A DNA stretch of 64,000 nt. It comes from Merluccius polli. Lineage: Eukaryota > Chordata > Actinopteri > Gadiformes > Merlucciidae. The stretch's first letter is position 1. Each line of letters opens with the position of its first letter. The stretch is from contig JAOPHQ010002302.1 in assembly GCA_030340625.1 (NCBI GenBank), positions 62,001-126,000 on the forward strand, given 5' to 3'. This document shows positions 42,755-63,808 of the stretch, in pieces. The position numbers were made by a program, and so were the translations under genes. Below the pieces are notes generated by a model that did not search any database, was not told the origin of the DNA, and saw only the letters and a program-made list of their open reading frames with translations.

Positions 42755-45700
42755 ATGGCCTCTGCTAACACTTCCTGGTCTGAGGAGAGCTTTTCCTGCT
42801 CCATCTGTCTGGATGTGTTCAACAGCCCAGTTTCCACACCTTGTGGACACAACTTCTGCAGAACCTGTATTACAAAGTTCTGGGATGACCAAGTCCAGTA
42901 CAAATGTCCTGTTTGCAATGAGCTTTTCCACATGAGACCTGATTTGCGGGTCAATACCTTCATATCAGAGATAGTGGATCAGTTTAGAAGATGTGTACGA
43001 GTCAAAGAGCAGCCTTGTGTTGAACCAGGAGAAGTTCCCTGTGACGTCTGCACTGGGACCCAGCTGAAGGCTGTGAAGTCCTGCCTAGTGTGTTTTGTCT
43101 CTTACTGCCACACCCACCTGGAGCCACATCAGAGAGTCGCACACCTGAAGAGACATCATCTGGTCGAGCCTATGGACCGTCTGGAAGACAGGATGTGTAA
43201 GAAACACGACCGACTTCTGGGGCTCTTCTGCCAGACTGAACAGGTGTGTGTGTGTCAGTTCTGCACAGAGACGGACCACAAGTCCCATCCTGTTGTACCT
43301 CTAAAGGAGGAATATCAAGTGAAGATGGCCCAGCTGGGGAAGATAGAGTCTGAAGTTCAGCAGATGATCCAGGAGAGAAAACTAAAGATTAAGGAGATCA
43401 ACGACAGAGTCCAACTCAGCAAAGCAGACGCAGACAGAGAGATAGCCGAGGGTGTGCAGGTCCTCAATGCTCTGATGAGCTGCATTGAAAAGTGCCGGGA
43501 TGATTTCAACCAAACGGTTAAAGAGAAACTGAAATCCACAGAGAAACAAGCTGAAGGCCTCATCAAAGAGTTGGAGCAGGAAATAAAAGATCTGACCAAT
43601 AGAAGCTCAGAGGTGAAGCAGCTCACACACACTGAAGACCACCTCCACTTCCTCCAGACCTTCAGATCCCTGAGGAAACCTCCACACACCAGGGACTGGA
43701 CCACGGTGGAGGTCCGCCCTCCATCATACGTAGGGACATTGAGGAGATCAGTGGATGAGCTGGAGGAGACACTGAACATGGAGATGAAGAAGGTGCCTTA
43801 CCTGAAATCAGCTCTAATGAAGTGTAAGTGTCTGTTTACTTTGATTCATCACAATACACACTAACTATTCAGAAGGAAAGTCCATCCACACAGCAGTAGG
43901 TTACGTCCGTTCATTCAAATCCTACTGGGGATTTAAAATCGAACTTGTGACACCTAATCATTCTGAATATTATTTGTATTAATATTATGTTAATTGTTGT
44001 TATATTATTATTGTTACTTAACAGCTAAGTAACAGTAATTGATAACACCATAATAATCATGATATCATCATAATTATGTGTATTTTATATTCAAAACTTG
44101 ATACAAAATAATACTATTATCTTGTTCTCTTTCTAATTATTGTTATTAATTTATTTATTTTTATTATCATTATTTAATTAAGGTTATTCCATTAGGCATA
44201 ACATAATAATAATCATATCAACATGATTATAACATTTACATTTAGGGCATCAGACGCTTTTGTCCAAAGCGACTTACGATAAGTATATTTGTCAGAAGAA
44301 AGTGCAACAATATATCGCTGTCGGTTCAGTAAGGATTTCACTAGAACAAGTTTCAAGCATGCTCGATTGTTAAGTTAACCCATTGCTAGTATACAACAGA
44401 GATAGCTAGGGTAAGATGCTAAGTGCTAAGATAATAAGTGCAATGTTGATACTAATGATACTAATGTGTAGTGCCAGGACATACAAACATACAAGAAGTG
44501 CTTAAGGGTTGTTTTTTTGGGGTGGTAGTAGAGGAAGGAAGCTAAGCAGAGTCCAGGTGAACTCTGAACAAGTCGGTTTTGAGTCTCTTGTGGAAGCTGG
44601 TGAGCTACTCTGCAGTCCTGACATCAGCAGGGAGCTTGTTCCACCATAGGTAGAAGTAGTTGAGCGGAGAGCTTGAGCTGGGGTGTGGGGTCTGACTAGC
44701 GCTTGGAGGTAGGTTGTGGCAGTTCCATTGATTGACAGCCTTGTAGGTCAGTACCATTGTCTTGAATCTGATGTGAGCTGCTACAGGGAGCCAGTGGAGG
44801 TCACCAAAGCGTGGGGGGTCACATTGGAGCATTTTGGTAGGTTGAACACGAGTCATGCTGCAGCATTCTGGATATGCTGCAAAGGTTTGATTGCGGAGGC
44901 ATGGAGTCCAGCCAGGAGCGAGTTGCAGTAGTCAAGGCGGGAGATGACGAGCGCTTGGACCAAGAGCTGCGCTGCTTCCCTCGGGAGGAAGGGCTGAATC
45001 CTGCGGATGTTGCAGAGAGCAAATCTGCAGGATCGGGCCACTCTGGTGATGTTGGCTGTGCAGCGAAGCTGATTGTCCAGTGCCACGCCGAGGTTCCTCA
45101 TGGTTGCGGAAGGAGGGGAAAGAGAGGAATCGTTGAGTGTAGTTTACGTAACAGGGATAGGAGCAACCATGTGAAGTGATTACAGAGCCTAAAGATCTAG
45201 TATATAGGGAGAACTGAAGCTGTCCAAGTACTGAGCCTTGCGTCAAGGGAACAGGGTTTGGACAAGGAGCCATTCCATGTGACCTGGTAGGTGCGATTCG
45301 TCAAGTAGGATGTGAACCAGGATAGAGCAGAGTCAGCGATGCCGAGTTCAGCGAGAGTGGTGAGGAGGATCTGGTGGTTCATGGTGTCAAACGCCGCAGA
45401 CAGGTCAAGGAGAATGAGAACTAATGAGAGGGACGAGGCGAGGGGAGAGAAGAGAACATGGAAAATAGTTTCCTGGGGTTGGAGGCAGAGGAGTTGATCT
45501 TGGTCCAGTAGAAGTTAGATGTGGCTGCTGACACAGTAGAGGTGAAGTCTAAGAGGAGGTGAAGGTAGCGAGAGAGATTATCTGCACAGTCTGATCTCTT
45601 CCATTTTCTCTGAGCTGCGCGTAGCTCTGTTTAACAAGCCTGCAGAGATTTGGACAGCCATGGGGGAGGGGGAGAAGATTGTGCTGGTCTGGAGGTCAGG

Positions 45701-47740
45701 GGATGGAGGGAGTCCAAGGAGGACGAGAGGGAGGATAGCAGAGTGGAGGAGGCTTCCTCGGTGGACAGAAGAGAGAATTGTTCAGGAGATCGTAGTGAAG
45801 AGAGAACAGATGAGGCGAGAGTAGAGGGAGCTAGCGATTTCAGGTTACGGCGGGAGGTGACAATATGAGAAGTAGGGGGGTGGGAGGTGGAGGACTTCAA
45901 GGGGAGAGAGAAAGCAACAAAATAATGGTCAGACATGGGGAGCAGGGTAACGGAGAGGGCCGAGGTACAGCAGGACCTTGTGAAGACAAGGTCAAGTTGG
46001 TTCCCAGCCCTGTGGGTTGGCGGTTCCAGAGCACCTGGCGGTTCCCAGCACTTGATGGTCTGTGTAGACACAGAGCGTTGGGTAGTGCAGATTGGAAGGG
46101 GGGGTGCAGTGCCATGCAGAAGGTCCAAGGTGGCATCTTCTCCTGTTAAACATCCTACGGTGATGGAAGTAAGGCACATAGTTACGATGAGCGGCAGGAG
46201 ATGTAGCTTCTGGGTCTCCCTGATGGGCTCCCTCGAGGGACTCCCACAGAGAGACTCCCTATGTCTTTGTTCGACCCTAACCCTAACTCCCACAGAGAGA
46301 CTCCCTATGTCTTTGTTCGACCCTAACCCTAACTCCCACAGAGAGACTCCCTATGTCTTTGTTCGACCCTAACCCTAACTCCCACAGAGAGACTTCCTAT
46401 GTCTTTGTTCGACCGGGTCTTCGTTCGCAGGGGCCTGACACTACCAATGACGAGCCCTTAAGTACAGAGATGCTGCTCATGCAGTCTTAGATCCGCCCTA
46501 CAATCAAGTCTATTGTCTACACCTGAGTGGCCGAAACTGGCTGATGCCCACTTATCAAGACACTTAAATTATGCTAGCTATTGGAATTACCTCTGCCAAT
46601 GGAAATGCAACAAACACAAGTTCAAAGTAAATTCTATACTCACCAGCAGCAAGATATCATGCAGCCTTTTCTTCACCAACAAAATGTAACATTGTATAAT
46701 CAATCTGGGGATAATCAATCTGGGGATAATCAATCTGGGAGATCACCCCACACACTAAAAGATCCATGATATAACAACAATAAATGACACCTAAACTCCA
46801 CATAAAACAACACAATAAGAGTGAAATGAAAGGTACTGAAGTGAACACATGAATGATTCTAAACTAATGAAGCAATGTCCGCCCCGGGGCATGCTGGGAA
46901 GCAGAGCAGCCCTGGAACATGAACTAGGACTGTTTTCACCGTTTACAGCAGCAAAGGCGTCCCAAACAATCATTCAGCAGTATTTACAGTAAGCTGTTAG
47001 ATATTTTAAACTACTGCTTGCCACCATACTCACAAAGAAAAGGGCTCTGGCCACTAGGGAAGGGCACTGATCGGCCCGAGTCTTTGAGATTGGATCGGGA
47101 CATCCCTACTCTTATTTGATTACCTACTTCATCAGTGTATTTCTGTGTGGTCTAGGAGCCTAATCATGTCTTGTTCTGTTTGTCAGATGCCTGTGAACTC
47201 ACACTGGACCCAAACACAGCCGGCAGACATCTCTCTCTGTCTGAGGACAACAGAAAGGTGATGGAGGTTGAAGAGGATCAGTCGTATCCTGATCACCCAG
47301 AGAGATTTGACTACAAGTCCCAGGTGTTGTGTAGAGAGACTGGCCGCTGTTACTGGGAGGTAGAGAGGGAAGGAGATGTTAATATAGGAGTGACATACAG
47401 AGGAATCACAAGGAGAGGAGGGGGTAATGACAGCGTGCTTGGATGGAACAACAAGTCCTGGAGTCTGTATTGTGATGATGATGATGATGGTCGTTACACT
47501 GCTTGTTACAACCGTAGTAAAACAGTCATCCGTCTCCCCCCCACTGGCTCTACCAGAGTAGGAGTGTATCTGGACCGGCCTGCTGGCACTCTGTCCTTCT
47601 ACAGAGTGTCCCCAGGTGTAGGAGGGTCCTCAGACACACTGACACACATCCACACCTTCCACACCACATCCACCCAGGAGGACCTCCTCCCTGGGTTTGG
47701 GATAGGTTCTGGCTGCTCAGTGTCTCTGTGTCAGTTGTAG
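42755..47740 (+). CDS. TRIM E3 ubiquitin ligase (RING, B-boxes, coiled coil, B30.2)
   Basis: Two coding exons, 42755-43823 and 47187-47740, give 540 residues plus a stop; the phase-1 junction forms a Tyr codon. The RING finger is at residues 15-54 (CSIC, CGHNFC, CPVC; Cys15, Cys18, Cys30, His32, Cys35, Cys38, Cys51, Cys54). B-box 1 is near 94-130, B-box 2 near 146-186 (CKKHDRL...CQFCTETDHKSH), a coiled coil spans about 190-300, and B30.2 is C-terminal (GRCYWEVE, VGVYLDRPAGTLSFYR). It belongs to the fish finTRIM/TRIM25-like antiviral-type class; the exact family is uncertain. The RING recruits E2 enzymes, and B30.2 selects the target. The last exon and intron start match those of the NLR genes. 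No defect is seen. Confidence 0.88.
43824..44230 (+). other. TRIM last intron, proximal part shared with NLR intron
   Basis: Starts GTAAGTGTCTGTTTACTTTG, nearly identical to both NLR linker introns. The CACAGCAGTAGGTTACGTCC block (about 43892) and an AT-rich stretch with ATTATGTGTATTTTATATTC (about 44074) also recur in the NLR introns. Confidence 0.7.
44231..46300 (-). mobile_element. L2-type LINE inserted antisense in the TRIM intron
   Basis: The minus-strand relic carries an endonuclease C-terminal part (45631-46293; NQLDLVFTRSC and MSDHYFVAFSLPL), RT pieces (NHQILLTTLAELGIADSALS; QGSVLG then CYVNYTQ where the catalytic YADD should be) and an RT C-terminus (NLGVALDNQLR, LVISRLDYCNSLLAGL, DLHWLPV). 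The 3' UTR ends near 44231 with TTTAGGGCATCAGACGCTTT, the L2/CR1-type tail. Many frameshifts and the lost catalytic Asp pair make it dead. Confidence 0.8.
46241..46424. repeat. 46-bp tandem repeat, 4 units, with CCCTAA motifs
   Basis: Units start at 46241, 46287, 46333 and 46379. Each has CTCCCACAGAGAGACT and a TTTGTTCGACCCTAACCCTAA part. It lies at the 5' end of the L2 relic, and the last unit is divergent and partial. Confidence 0.85.
46425..47186 (+). other. TRIM last intron, distal part
   Basis: 46757-47080 is nearly identical to 41009-41310 upstream (segmental duplication). A short repeat, AATCTGGGGAT x3, lies at about 46702-46738. Confidence 0.7.
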
Positions 47741-48850
47741 ACACACACATATATATATACACACACACACACACATAAATATAAATATACACACACATAT
47801 ACATTAATATACACACACACACACATACATAAATACACACATTATACATTTGTATTGGCAAATAATACATGAAGAAATACACGCATATAAATACACACAC
47901 GATTATATAAAAAATAAATAATAAATTACAAATATACACACACATAAATAGTAACAAATACACACATACACACACACAAATACACATGTAAAAACAAACA
48001 CAAATGCACACGCATACATATAAATACACATAGTAAATGCTTATATAAATACACACAGGTTTGCATGCAGGTAATAAAGCACCAGGTAATGTTAGTATCT
48101 CTTGGCTGTTCATTTCTAAGCCATCTCTGTTGTCCAACAGCTGGGCTGTGTTACTTAGCGGCGCGGTCAGATTAAAGGGGGACCTGCCGGTTGAGTCTGG
48201 GCGTGTTTTCACATTCCTGATTAGATGTTTGTTGTTGGGAGGACCACTTGTTATCTGGATGCACATTTGGAAGATATGCATCTGGACCCCTGGATGTACA
48301 TGGATTGGGTTGTTTTAATAGCAGCTGTTAAGTGTAAAGAGTGAATACAACACTATACTCCAAATGCTACGTTTTATTGGGCTTGTGCAGGTTTAATTTC
48401 TAATTTGAAATGTATTTTATGTATGTATAAGTATTAATTGATGTTAAATCAAAACAAAAAGTGTACTACAATATGTTTGATATTTTGGACAACATTTGTG
48501 TACTAAAGGGCTCTGATATGAGTTTTTATTTTGACCAGCCTAACATGGAAACTGATTTAAAGCTGTAAGATGTAATATTATATTCATAAATGCGGTCTAT
48601 GGGAAAAGCTAATCATGTTCATGTTGTGAAGGACTTTAAACTGAATATTGATTTGTTGTGTTGTGTTGGGAACAACACGGCAGCAGAACATGTTCAGTTA
48701 TTAAAGATATGTGCACCTGTTTATGATTTGTAACGTCTGCTACTTCTATTATTTTAGTCCTTCTGTTTATTGTGTACATGTAAAGGACTATTTTTCCGTT
48801 GTATTTGTTAATAAAGCATAATGGTAATAAACAACTCGGTGGATCCATTC
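47741..48850 (+). other. TRIM 3' flank: CA/TA-rich run and probable 3' UTR
   Basis: 47741-48060 is a degenerate (CA)n/(TA)n tract right after the stop. An AATAAA at about 48811 followed by T/G-poor sequence could be the polyA site, but this is not confirmed. Confidence 0.45.
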
Positions 48851-49235
48851 ACTGGAAGTAGCTTTGGATGAACGCATTTGGATGAACGCATCTGATAATG
48901 GTAAGATATGAGGCCGTTCATCAAAGCCATGTTTTACTACTCTGTTACTGCATGAGGAACCACTAGGGGGGTGAAGGTGTGTGTGGTGGAGGGGTTTGGA
49001 ATGGTTGAAGAGCCTTTGGTTAAACCATATTCATCCTTTCACCACAGTGACTGAATGACTCAGTTAGAGAATTGGAGACACTTGTTGTCACTACACTGCG
49101 TCTTTCAATAAGTAGGAGTTTAGCTTTGGGTGGGGGTACCTGTAGACCTCACAGACCAATAGTCATCTTAATTAAGTATTTGCTTATTATAATACCTTGC
49201 TTCAACAGACAGCCTTGACTAATTCCTGGTTCCTG

Positions 49236-49269
<34 letters not shown>

Positions 49270-49340
49270 ATATAGCTTTGTAGTGTAGTTTAAGACCACC
49301 CTGGTCCACCAGGTGGCACTATTGTTGCCACTCACACGTG
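48851..49340. other. Intergenic TRIM-actr3 spacer, CTCF-like motif
   Basis: Noncoding. CCACCAGGTGGCAC at 49306-49319 matches the CTCF core well and sits about 200 bp upstream of the actr3 start codon. A (GT)n run with CGCG end lies at 49236-49266. Confidence 0.45.
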
Positions 49341-49526
49341 ACCCATGACGCATGCGCGCTACGTTACGGAACCCGGAAGAAAGTCCTCGAATCAGCCCCA
49401 GGACCGACAGAGGTGTCCGTTGTTGTCCGCTATTTTTGCACTTTAGTACGACATATCTCCGAGCATTTGCGCTGATATCGTTTTTACCGGCGGAGCTGTT
49501 CGTAGTTAGAGCAAAGATACTTAACA
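49341..49526 (+). promoter_or_regulatory. actr3 promoter and 5' UTR region
   Basis: ACGCATGCGCGC (about 49348) resembles an NRF-1 site and ACCCGGAAG (about 49370) an ETS/GABP site, the usual pair for a TATA-less housekeeping promoter. The start codon lies at 49527 in a good context (AACAATGG). The transcription start was not determined. Confidence 0.5.
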
Positions 49527-58508
<8,982 letters not shown>

Positions 58509-59449
58509 GCCGCCCAGGGACCAGGAAGTGGGAGGACCGCGGGTGTTAGGCAGAACATTCTGGAGTCCCGCCCAAACATTCCGACCGGAGAGACAGCCGA
58601 CCAATCAAACGACCGTTTAAAAGTAAAAATGTAAAATGAAAAAAAAGAATTGCAAGTGAATGAAAACAAAATGGAGGGCAAGCCCAGGGGTGTGTCTTTG
58701 TGTGCCTGAACTGGTAACTAGCAGAAGTAGTAGACGATTCAAGTAATAAATAATTTCTATGTGCCTGATTATGGAACTATAATATACTGGCAGGGTTTGA
58801 ATATGTACTTAATAGAAGTGTGTATCTAAAGTGGTATATGCTTCTATATATAATATAAAACGAGATATTATCTTTTATTTTTGCGGCCTTTTTATTTTTT
58901 TTCAATGCTCCGATGAATCAAAAGCAAGCTGGGTGTGTTTTATGTTTTTGTTTTTCGGGTGAAATTGAAAGATTTCCTAAGTTTCCATAAAGTAACTTTA
59001 GGGCAATGCCTCGTGGGTCCTGTTTACAGTTTTCAGAAATGGCTGGTGATCCATGTCTGCTTTTTAAATGTTGATTTCTGTCCTCTTTTCTTCTACATCT
59101 CACATTGGGTTGGGTGGCTGGAACATGGATTCAAATGGTGTTCAGCCAGCGTGTGTAGAGAAGCCACCAGTTTGGGTTGTCTTGTCAGATATTTGAAATC
59201 TCTTCATATACACACTGCATAAAAACACACCAACTACTCCTGCTCTATCTGTGATGTCATCTGTCCCAGTTAGGCTTTACTTTATACACACACACACACA
59301 CACTTTTAAACGACTGTTGGACCGTCACTGTTGCCTCACTCTGGGCTGTATCTAACTGTGTACTGTATCTAACATGGATCTCAATGCTGGCATTCCAATT
59401 AATTAAAATCAAGTTTCTACCGGTATGTTACTCCATCTGTCTGCATTCC
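58509..59449 (+). other. actr3 3' UTR and downstream flank
   Basis: Follows the stop codon. A candidate polyA signal AATAAA is at 58745-58750. A short (CA)n run is at about 59285-59302. No other gene seen. Confidence 0.5.
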
Positions 59450-59685
59450 CTGTGTATCTCAGTAGGTAGAGCAAGGCACTAACTCTGCAGGGTTAGGGGT
59501 CCTATTCTCTGTGTAGCTCAGTAGGTAGAGCAAGGCACTAACACTGCAGGGTTAGGGGTCCTATTCTCTGTGTAGCTCAGTAGGTAGAGCAAGGCACTAA
59601 CGCTGCAGGGTTAGGGGTCCTATTCCCTGTGTATCTCAGTAGGTAGAGCAAGGCACTAACGCTGCAGGGTTAGGGGTCCTATTCC
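59450..59685. repeat. Tandem array of four tRNA-like SINE heads (59-bp unit)
   Basis: Units start at 59450, 59509, 59568 and 59627. Each has TGTAGCTCAGTAGGTAGAGC, like the tRNA A box/D arm, and GGTTAGGGGTCCTATTCC in place of a B box (GGTTCGANTCC). They derive from a tRNA-type SINE head; the altered B box and the missing anticodon arm argue against functional tRNA genes. Confidence 0.75.
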
Positions 59686-59962
59686 TAACACAGAAATTAT
59701 GAAAATGGAATTCTGGATGCCAATAGCATCAAATTATTAAAGCATTTTTACAATAGCTTGCTATATAAAGAGTCTATTATACAGATAAACAGATCACACA
59801 TTAATTAGTACTGAACTTTGTCTAGTTTAGTTTAAACAGTTTGCACAGCCGCAGTACACAGGAGGTGTCATTCATTCTTAACATAGACGCCTATTTTTAC
59901 CTTCAACCCGATCTACTGGCCTAACCCTGGCATGACACCGCTTTTATTTTAAATTGACCACT

Positions 59963-59995
<33 letters not shown>

Positions 59996-60638
59996 CATAC
60001 TGTGACAACTAAGAGCAAACCGGAGCCAGAAAGATTATTTTTAAATCAACAATTTACAGATTTCCAGTTAACAGAAAACCCAATAGAAGTCAAATTATAT
60101 CGTCAAACATCACCAGCTCCAAGACGAAATACAAAAAGGAAAACAATCTAAACGAAGGTGTGAGGTGAGTTCAAACGCTTGATGTTTCCTATAGAGTGGT
60201 GCAGGCATAGATATAGAACACTAGATGTGTTACGGCGGAGTCTAGAACGTCTTCACAGGTCGGCCATCTTACCACAGGCAAGATGGCCGACCACAGGCAT
60301 CTTACCACAGGCAAGATCTCTGTACAGGGTGGGGATTTCAGCATGCAGCCTTTCTTATAGCCTATTTGTAATAGGAAATAGTGTAATCTACCTATTTTAG
60401 AACATTCTATTTTTTTAGGACATAACATGATTATAAATAAGTATGCAGTGTCATAACTACATCTTTGACGTTTATAACAAACCAAACCGTTTGAAAATCG
60501 GATGAAATTTGCAAGTTATGGTTATCTAAAGCACATGCACCACTACAACACATGTTATGGGTGAGCGAGCTGCCTGTGGTAAGATGGCCGCCATGTGCGG
60601 ACGTTCGACTCCGTTGGCCAGCAATGCGGACGAGACAT
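59686..60638. other. Intergenic; hairpin at 60258-60292
   Basis: Noncoding. (CA)n at 59962-59992. GGTCGGCCATCTT...AAGATGGCCGACC forms a perfect 13-bp stem, and a related AAGATGGCC block recurs near 60580. Confidence 0.45.
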
Positions 60639-61491
60639 TAGCTGCGTTTCAATACTGGGTTGAGTCGCCCTCGCTCACTTGCCCTCAGCCCTTGGTAATA
60701 TATACGTCACACGGAGGCCACTTGGAGAGCCGAGGGGAAGTGGGCGGGGGAGGAGGAAAAGGGATAAATGAAACGCACCTGCCCTCGCCCGGTGACAGCC
60801 TTGACAATCATGGATCGGCCACACGTTGTTGGAGTAGCGCTCTATTGCCTATTCCAAATAACGCGCAATATACGCAGACTCATATCTTTGAGTCTCCAGC
60901 AATACGCCAGCACCTGGTCATTTCAGAATTATTAGTTTTGTTTTATATGTTATTCAGACAATTCATTTATTTATTTGTTTACCTTATTTGTAGAAAGTTT
61001 GCTTGTTTAAACACATTTAACCTACTTTCAGTTTAGTTGACATTAGTTTTAGATTGTTATTTCTAATAGTTATTAGGCCTGTTACCACCACCATCGTCCT
61101 CATCATTGTCTTTAAATGGCCTTTATTGTTCAAGATCCCATTTTTTGGCCGCCTGTGTTCCTGTCAGCCTTCCCTGCAGACCCATCCTCTGTACAATTGT
61201 CCTGTTTGACAATAAAATAATTATGTTATGCACACCAAATACATTAAAAACATTATATAGTCTCCCGCAAATAAAATTAGCACCACGACAAAGAAGCAAG
61301 TCTCTAGAATCAGAAGTAATAAGCTGAGCTGCCAACTCTCACGGATTGAGCGCGAGTCTCACGCCCACACATGCCTTTTCTCATTCTAATGTTCCCCTCT
61401 TTGCAAATTTTATACGGAATCGTCTCGTAGACTATTAAGAAAGTAAAGACACAGAAATACATTCATATGCAATGACACAGTAGGTTACAAA

Positions 61492-63090
61492 CAGTGTGCG
61501 AAATACCCATCAATATTCGGGGGGGTCCCCATCTCCCGATTGTTGCGCAATATCAATCTAAATTTTCTCATGCAGTAGGCCTATAGCATACTTAACGCCT
61601 ATTATCGCACGGCCCTATTATTGCACAATTTCTGGTTTATCATACGATTGCGACCAGCAACAGATAAAAGAAAGGAAGGTTATCATGTACAAGACAGGTA
61701 TTTAAGCTACAAGTATGACAAACATGGGCTCTGTACACCTTACTTATCAATATAAAACACTGTAGAACATTTATGTGTCCATTTCAGCATGGAACACTCA
61801 CCGGCGCGACAAAAAACCTTCAAAGTGGCCGTGTGCGATAACGGGGCTACATGAGTCGACCCCAGTATTACCATAGATAATTTCAACAACGTTCATTTCC
61901 GCGGAAAAAACGACTCGTTCATGGGAAAGTAAACATAAACGTGATCAAGAAACTGGTATTTTAAGTAAGTGAATATGTTGCGTTATTCTAAAATGACACT
62001 TTGAACATAGAATTTACCCACAACTCGCACGATAATAGGCGCCAGTACGCAAACATTACTATATTTCATGGATGCAAGCCGAGATAATCATTCTAATAGC
62101 CTACATGACAAACACACACGCACACACTTAACAATTTTGGATGCACGTTTTATAACAAGGAGAGGCAAAACTGAAATAAGCATTTGACAAAACATCCTTT
62201 TACAACGGTGAAAAATCATTAAAAACACTGAACGAGAGCAAGTGTGCGGACATTACTCTCTTTTTCATTTGATAGTTGTGTCCAGCAGCAACTGTTTTTT
62301 TTTTTTTTGGGGGGGGTCTTTCTCAACATTTACGTCTTTTGTCTGTTTGGCCAGCCCGTTCTCATCCCAACTCGTAATATACCGATGATTTGTCACGCCC
62401 CTAGACGTCTGACATTGACGCAAAAGGTACCCTCCCGCGTCTGTGTGAAACGATCTGGGTTCTCATAAACCCGTTCGCGGTGGTAAGAGACGAGCAGCGA
62501 GTCTACAGCATCCATTCACTCCAATAATAACCCTGTCACGGTGATAGATTACGCTAACCCTAACCCTAACCATAACCCTAACCCTTTTTGGAGTGAATTG
62601 TTTCACAGTAGACTGCGGACGCTGTAGACTCTGCTCTGCGAGCGGACGCTGTAGACTCTGCTCGTCTCTTACCAACGCGAACAGGTTTATGAGAACCCAG
62701 ATCGTTTCACACAGACGCGGGAGGGTACCTTTTGCGTCAGTATCAGACGTCTAGGGGCGTGACAAATCGTCGGTATATTACGAGTTGGGATGAGAACGTG
62801 TTGGTTTGGCGCGGCAAATGGCTAATTTGCATACGTGCACAGGACTGGCTGGCTCCGCTTGGCAAAAAATAGTACAAATTTGTGAAAAAATGTTTTTAAT
62901 TGTGAATAGTGGACATGGTGAGCTTAAACACATTGAACTGATGATTAGTGACAATAAAATATATTTTTTATTTTAGGCAAAATTTGAGACCCCCCTCAAA
63001 TTTTGCTTTTGAGTCTTTCAGGGGGTCTCATGGGTTAATGGGGGGGGGGGGGGTCGAGCCCCCCCGAGCCCCCCTGTATTTCGCACACTG
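61492..63090. mobile_element. hAT-type non-autonomous element (middle)
   Basis: 1599 bp with inverted ends CAGTGTGCGAAATAC/GTATTTCGCACACTG and a perfect 8-bp duplication GTTACAAA (61484-61491 and 63091-63098). No transposase gene remains. It contains the foldback element at 62357-62798. Confidence 0.88.
62357..62798. mobile_element. Foldback MITE with about 130-bp arms and telomere-like centre
   Basis: The outer arms CGTTCTCATCCCAACTCGTA and inverse are each about 130 bp (62357 to about 62487 and about 62668-62798). The centre holds CTAACCCTAACCCTAACC (about 62553) and duplicated GCGGACGCTGTAGACTCTGC blocks. One arm recurs at about 4110-4270 within the hAT relic. Confidence 0.88.
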
Positions 63091-63808
63091 GTTACAAACT
63101 CACTCCCAGGCAGGGACGGACTGGCCATTGGGCAATGTGGGCAAATGCCACTGCGGCCGCCTGGTGATGCGGCCGCTCGGCCTGGTGATGCGGCCGCAAT
63201 AAAGCGGAGCGGAGCAGCTGTATCAACAGGCGGCCACGGCCGCAAATAACTAAATAAATTAATAAATAGGGTAAATAAATAAATAAAGCAGAGCGGCTGC
63301 GTCAATAGGCGGCCGCAAATCAATAAATGAATAAATAAAAATAATAAAAAATAAAGCGGAGCTGCAGGCGGTAGTTTATTTTTATTTTTTATTTGTGACA
63401 AATAGTAGCTTATAATAGCAGTATGCTTACACTTGTAAATTGTTGGCTCTGTCATTACGCAGCCACAACGGGTAGTCTAATTGCATAATGACCCTGGCCG
63501 ATCCGTGCTGGCTCCTTTAATTCATTTTCTTCTTCTTTGGTGGTAAACAAACAGCAGACAACGGTGTTTGGGGCTCATTATTGCCACCGCATGGATGTAT
63601 TTTTTGTGCACCACTGCAGTGCATTGTGAGTGATATACAGCTCTGGAGTGACCGTCGATGTTGACTCGATCCCTCAGCCCTCAAGGGTCGATCTCACCAA
63701 GGGCACTTCAGCTTTTTAGAGAAATGGAATAGGTTGGGGATTCCCCCGAGGGCAAGGGCTGAGGGCAAGTGAGCGAGGGCGACTCAACCCAGTATTGAAA
63801 CGCAGCTA

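Larger units (their letters stand above)
60639..63808. mobile_element. TIR DNA transposon remnant (outer element)
   Basis: About 55-bp inverted ends: TAGCTGCGTTTCAATACTGG at 60639 and its inverse ending CGCAGCTA at 63808, followed inward by GAGTCGCCCTCGCTCACTTG. No transposase frame is recognised inside, so it is non-autonomous or decayed. The target duplication could not be defined. It contains a nested hAT element. Confidence 0.75.

Noticed and set aside
59450..59685. Functional tRNA gene cluster
   Set aside because: The B box is altered (GGGGTCCTATTCC), units are only 59 bp and no anticodon arm can be drawn.
62553..62585. Interstitial telomere from chromosome fusion
   Set aside because: The CCCTAA units are few and sit in the centre of a foldback element, so they are part of the transposon.
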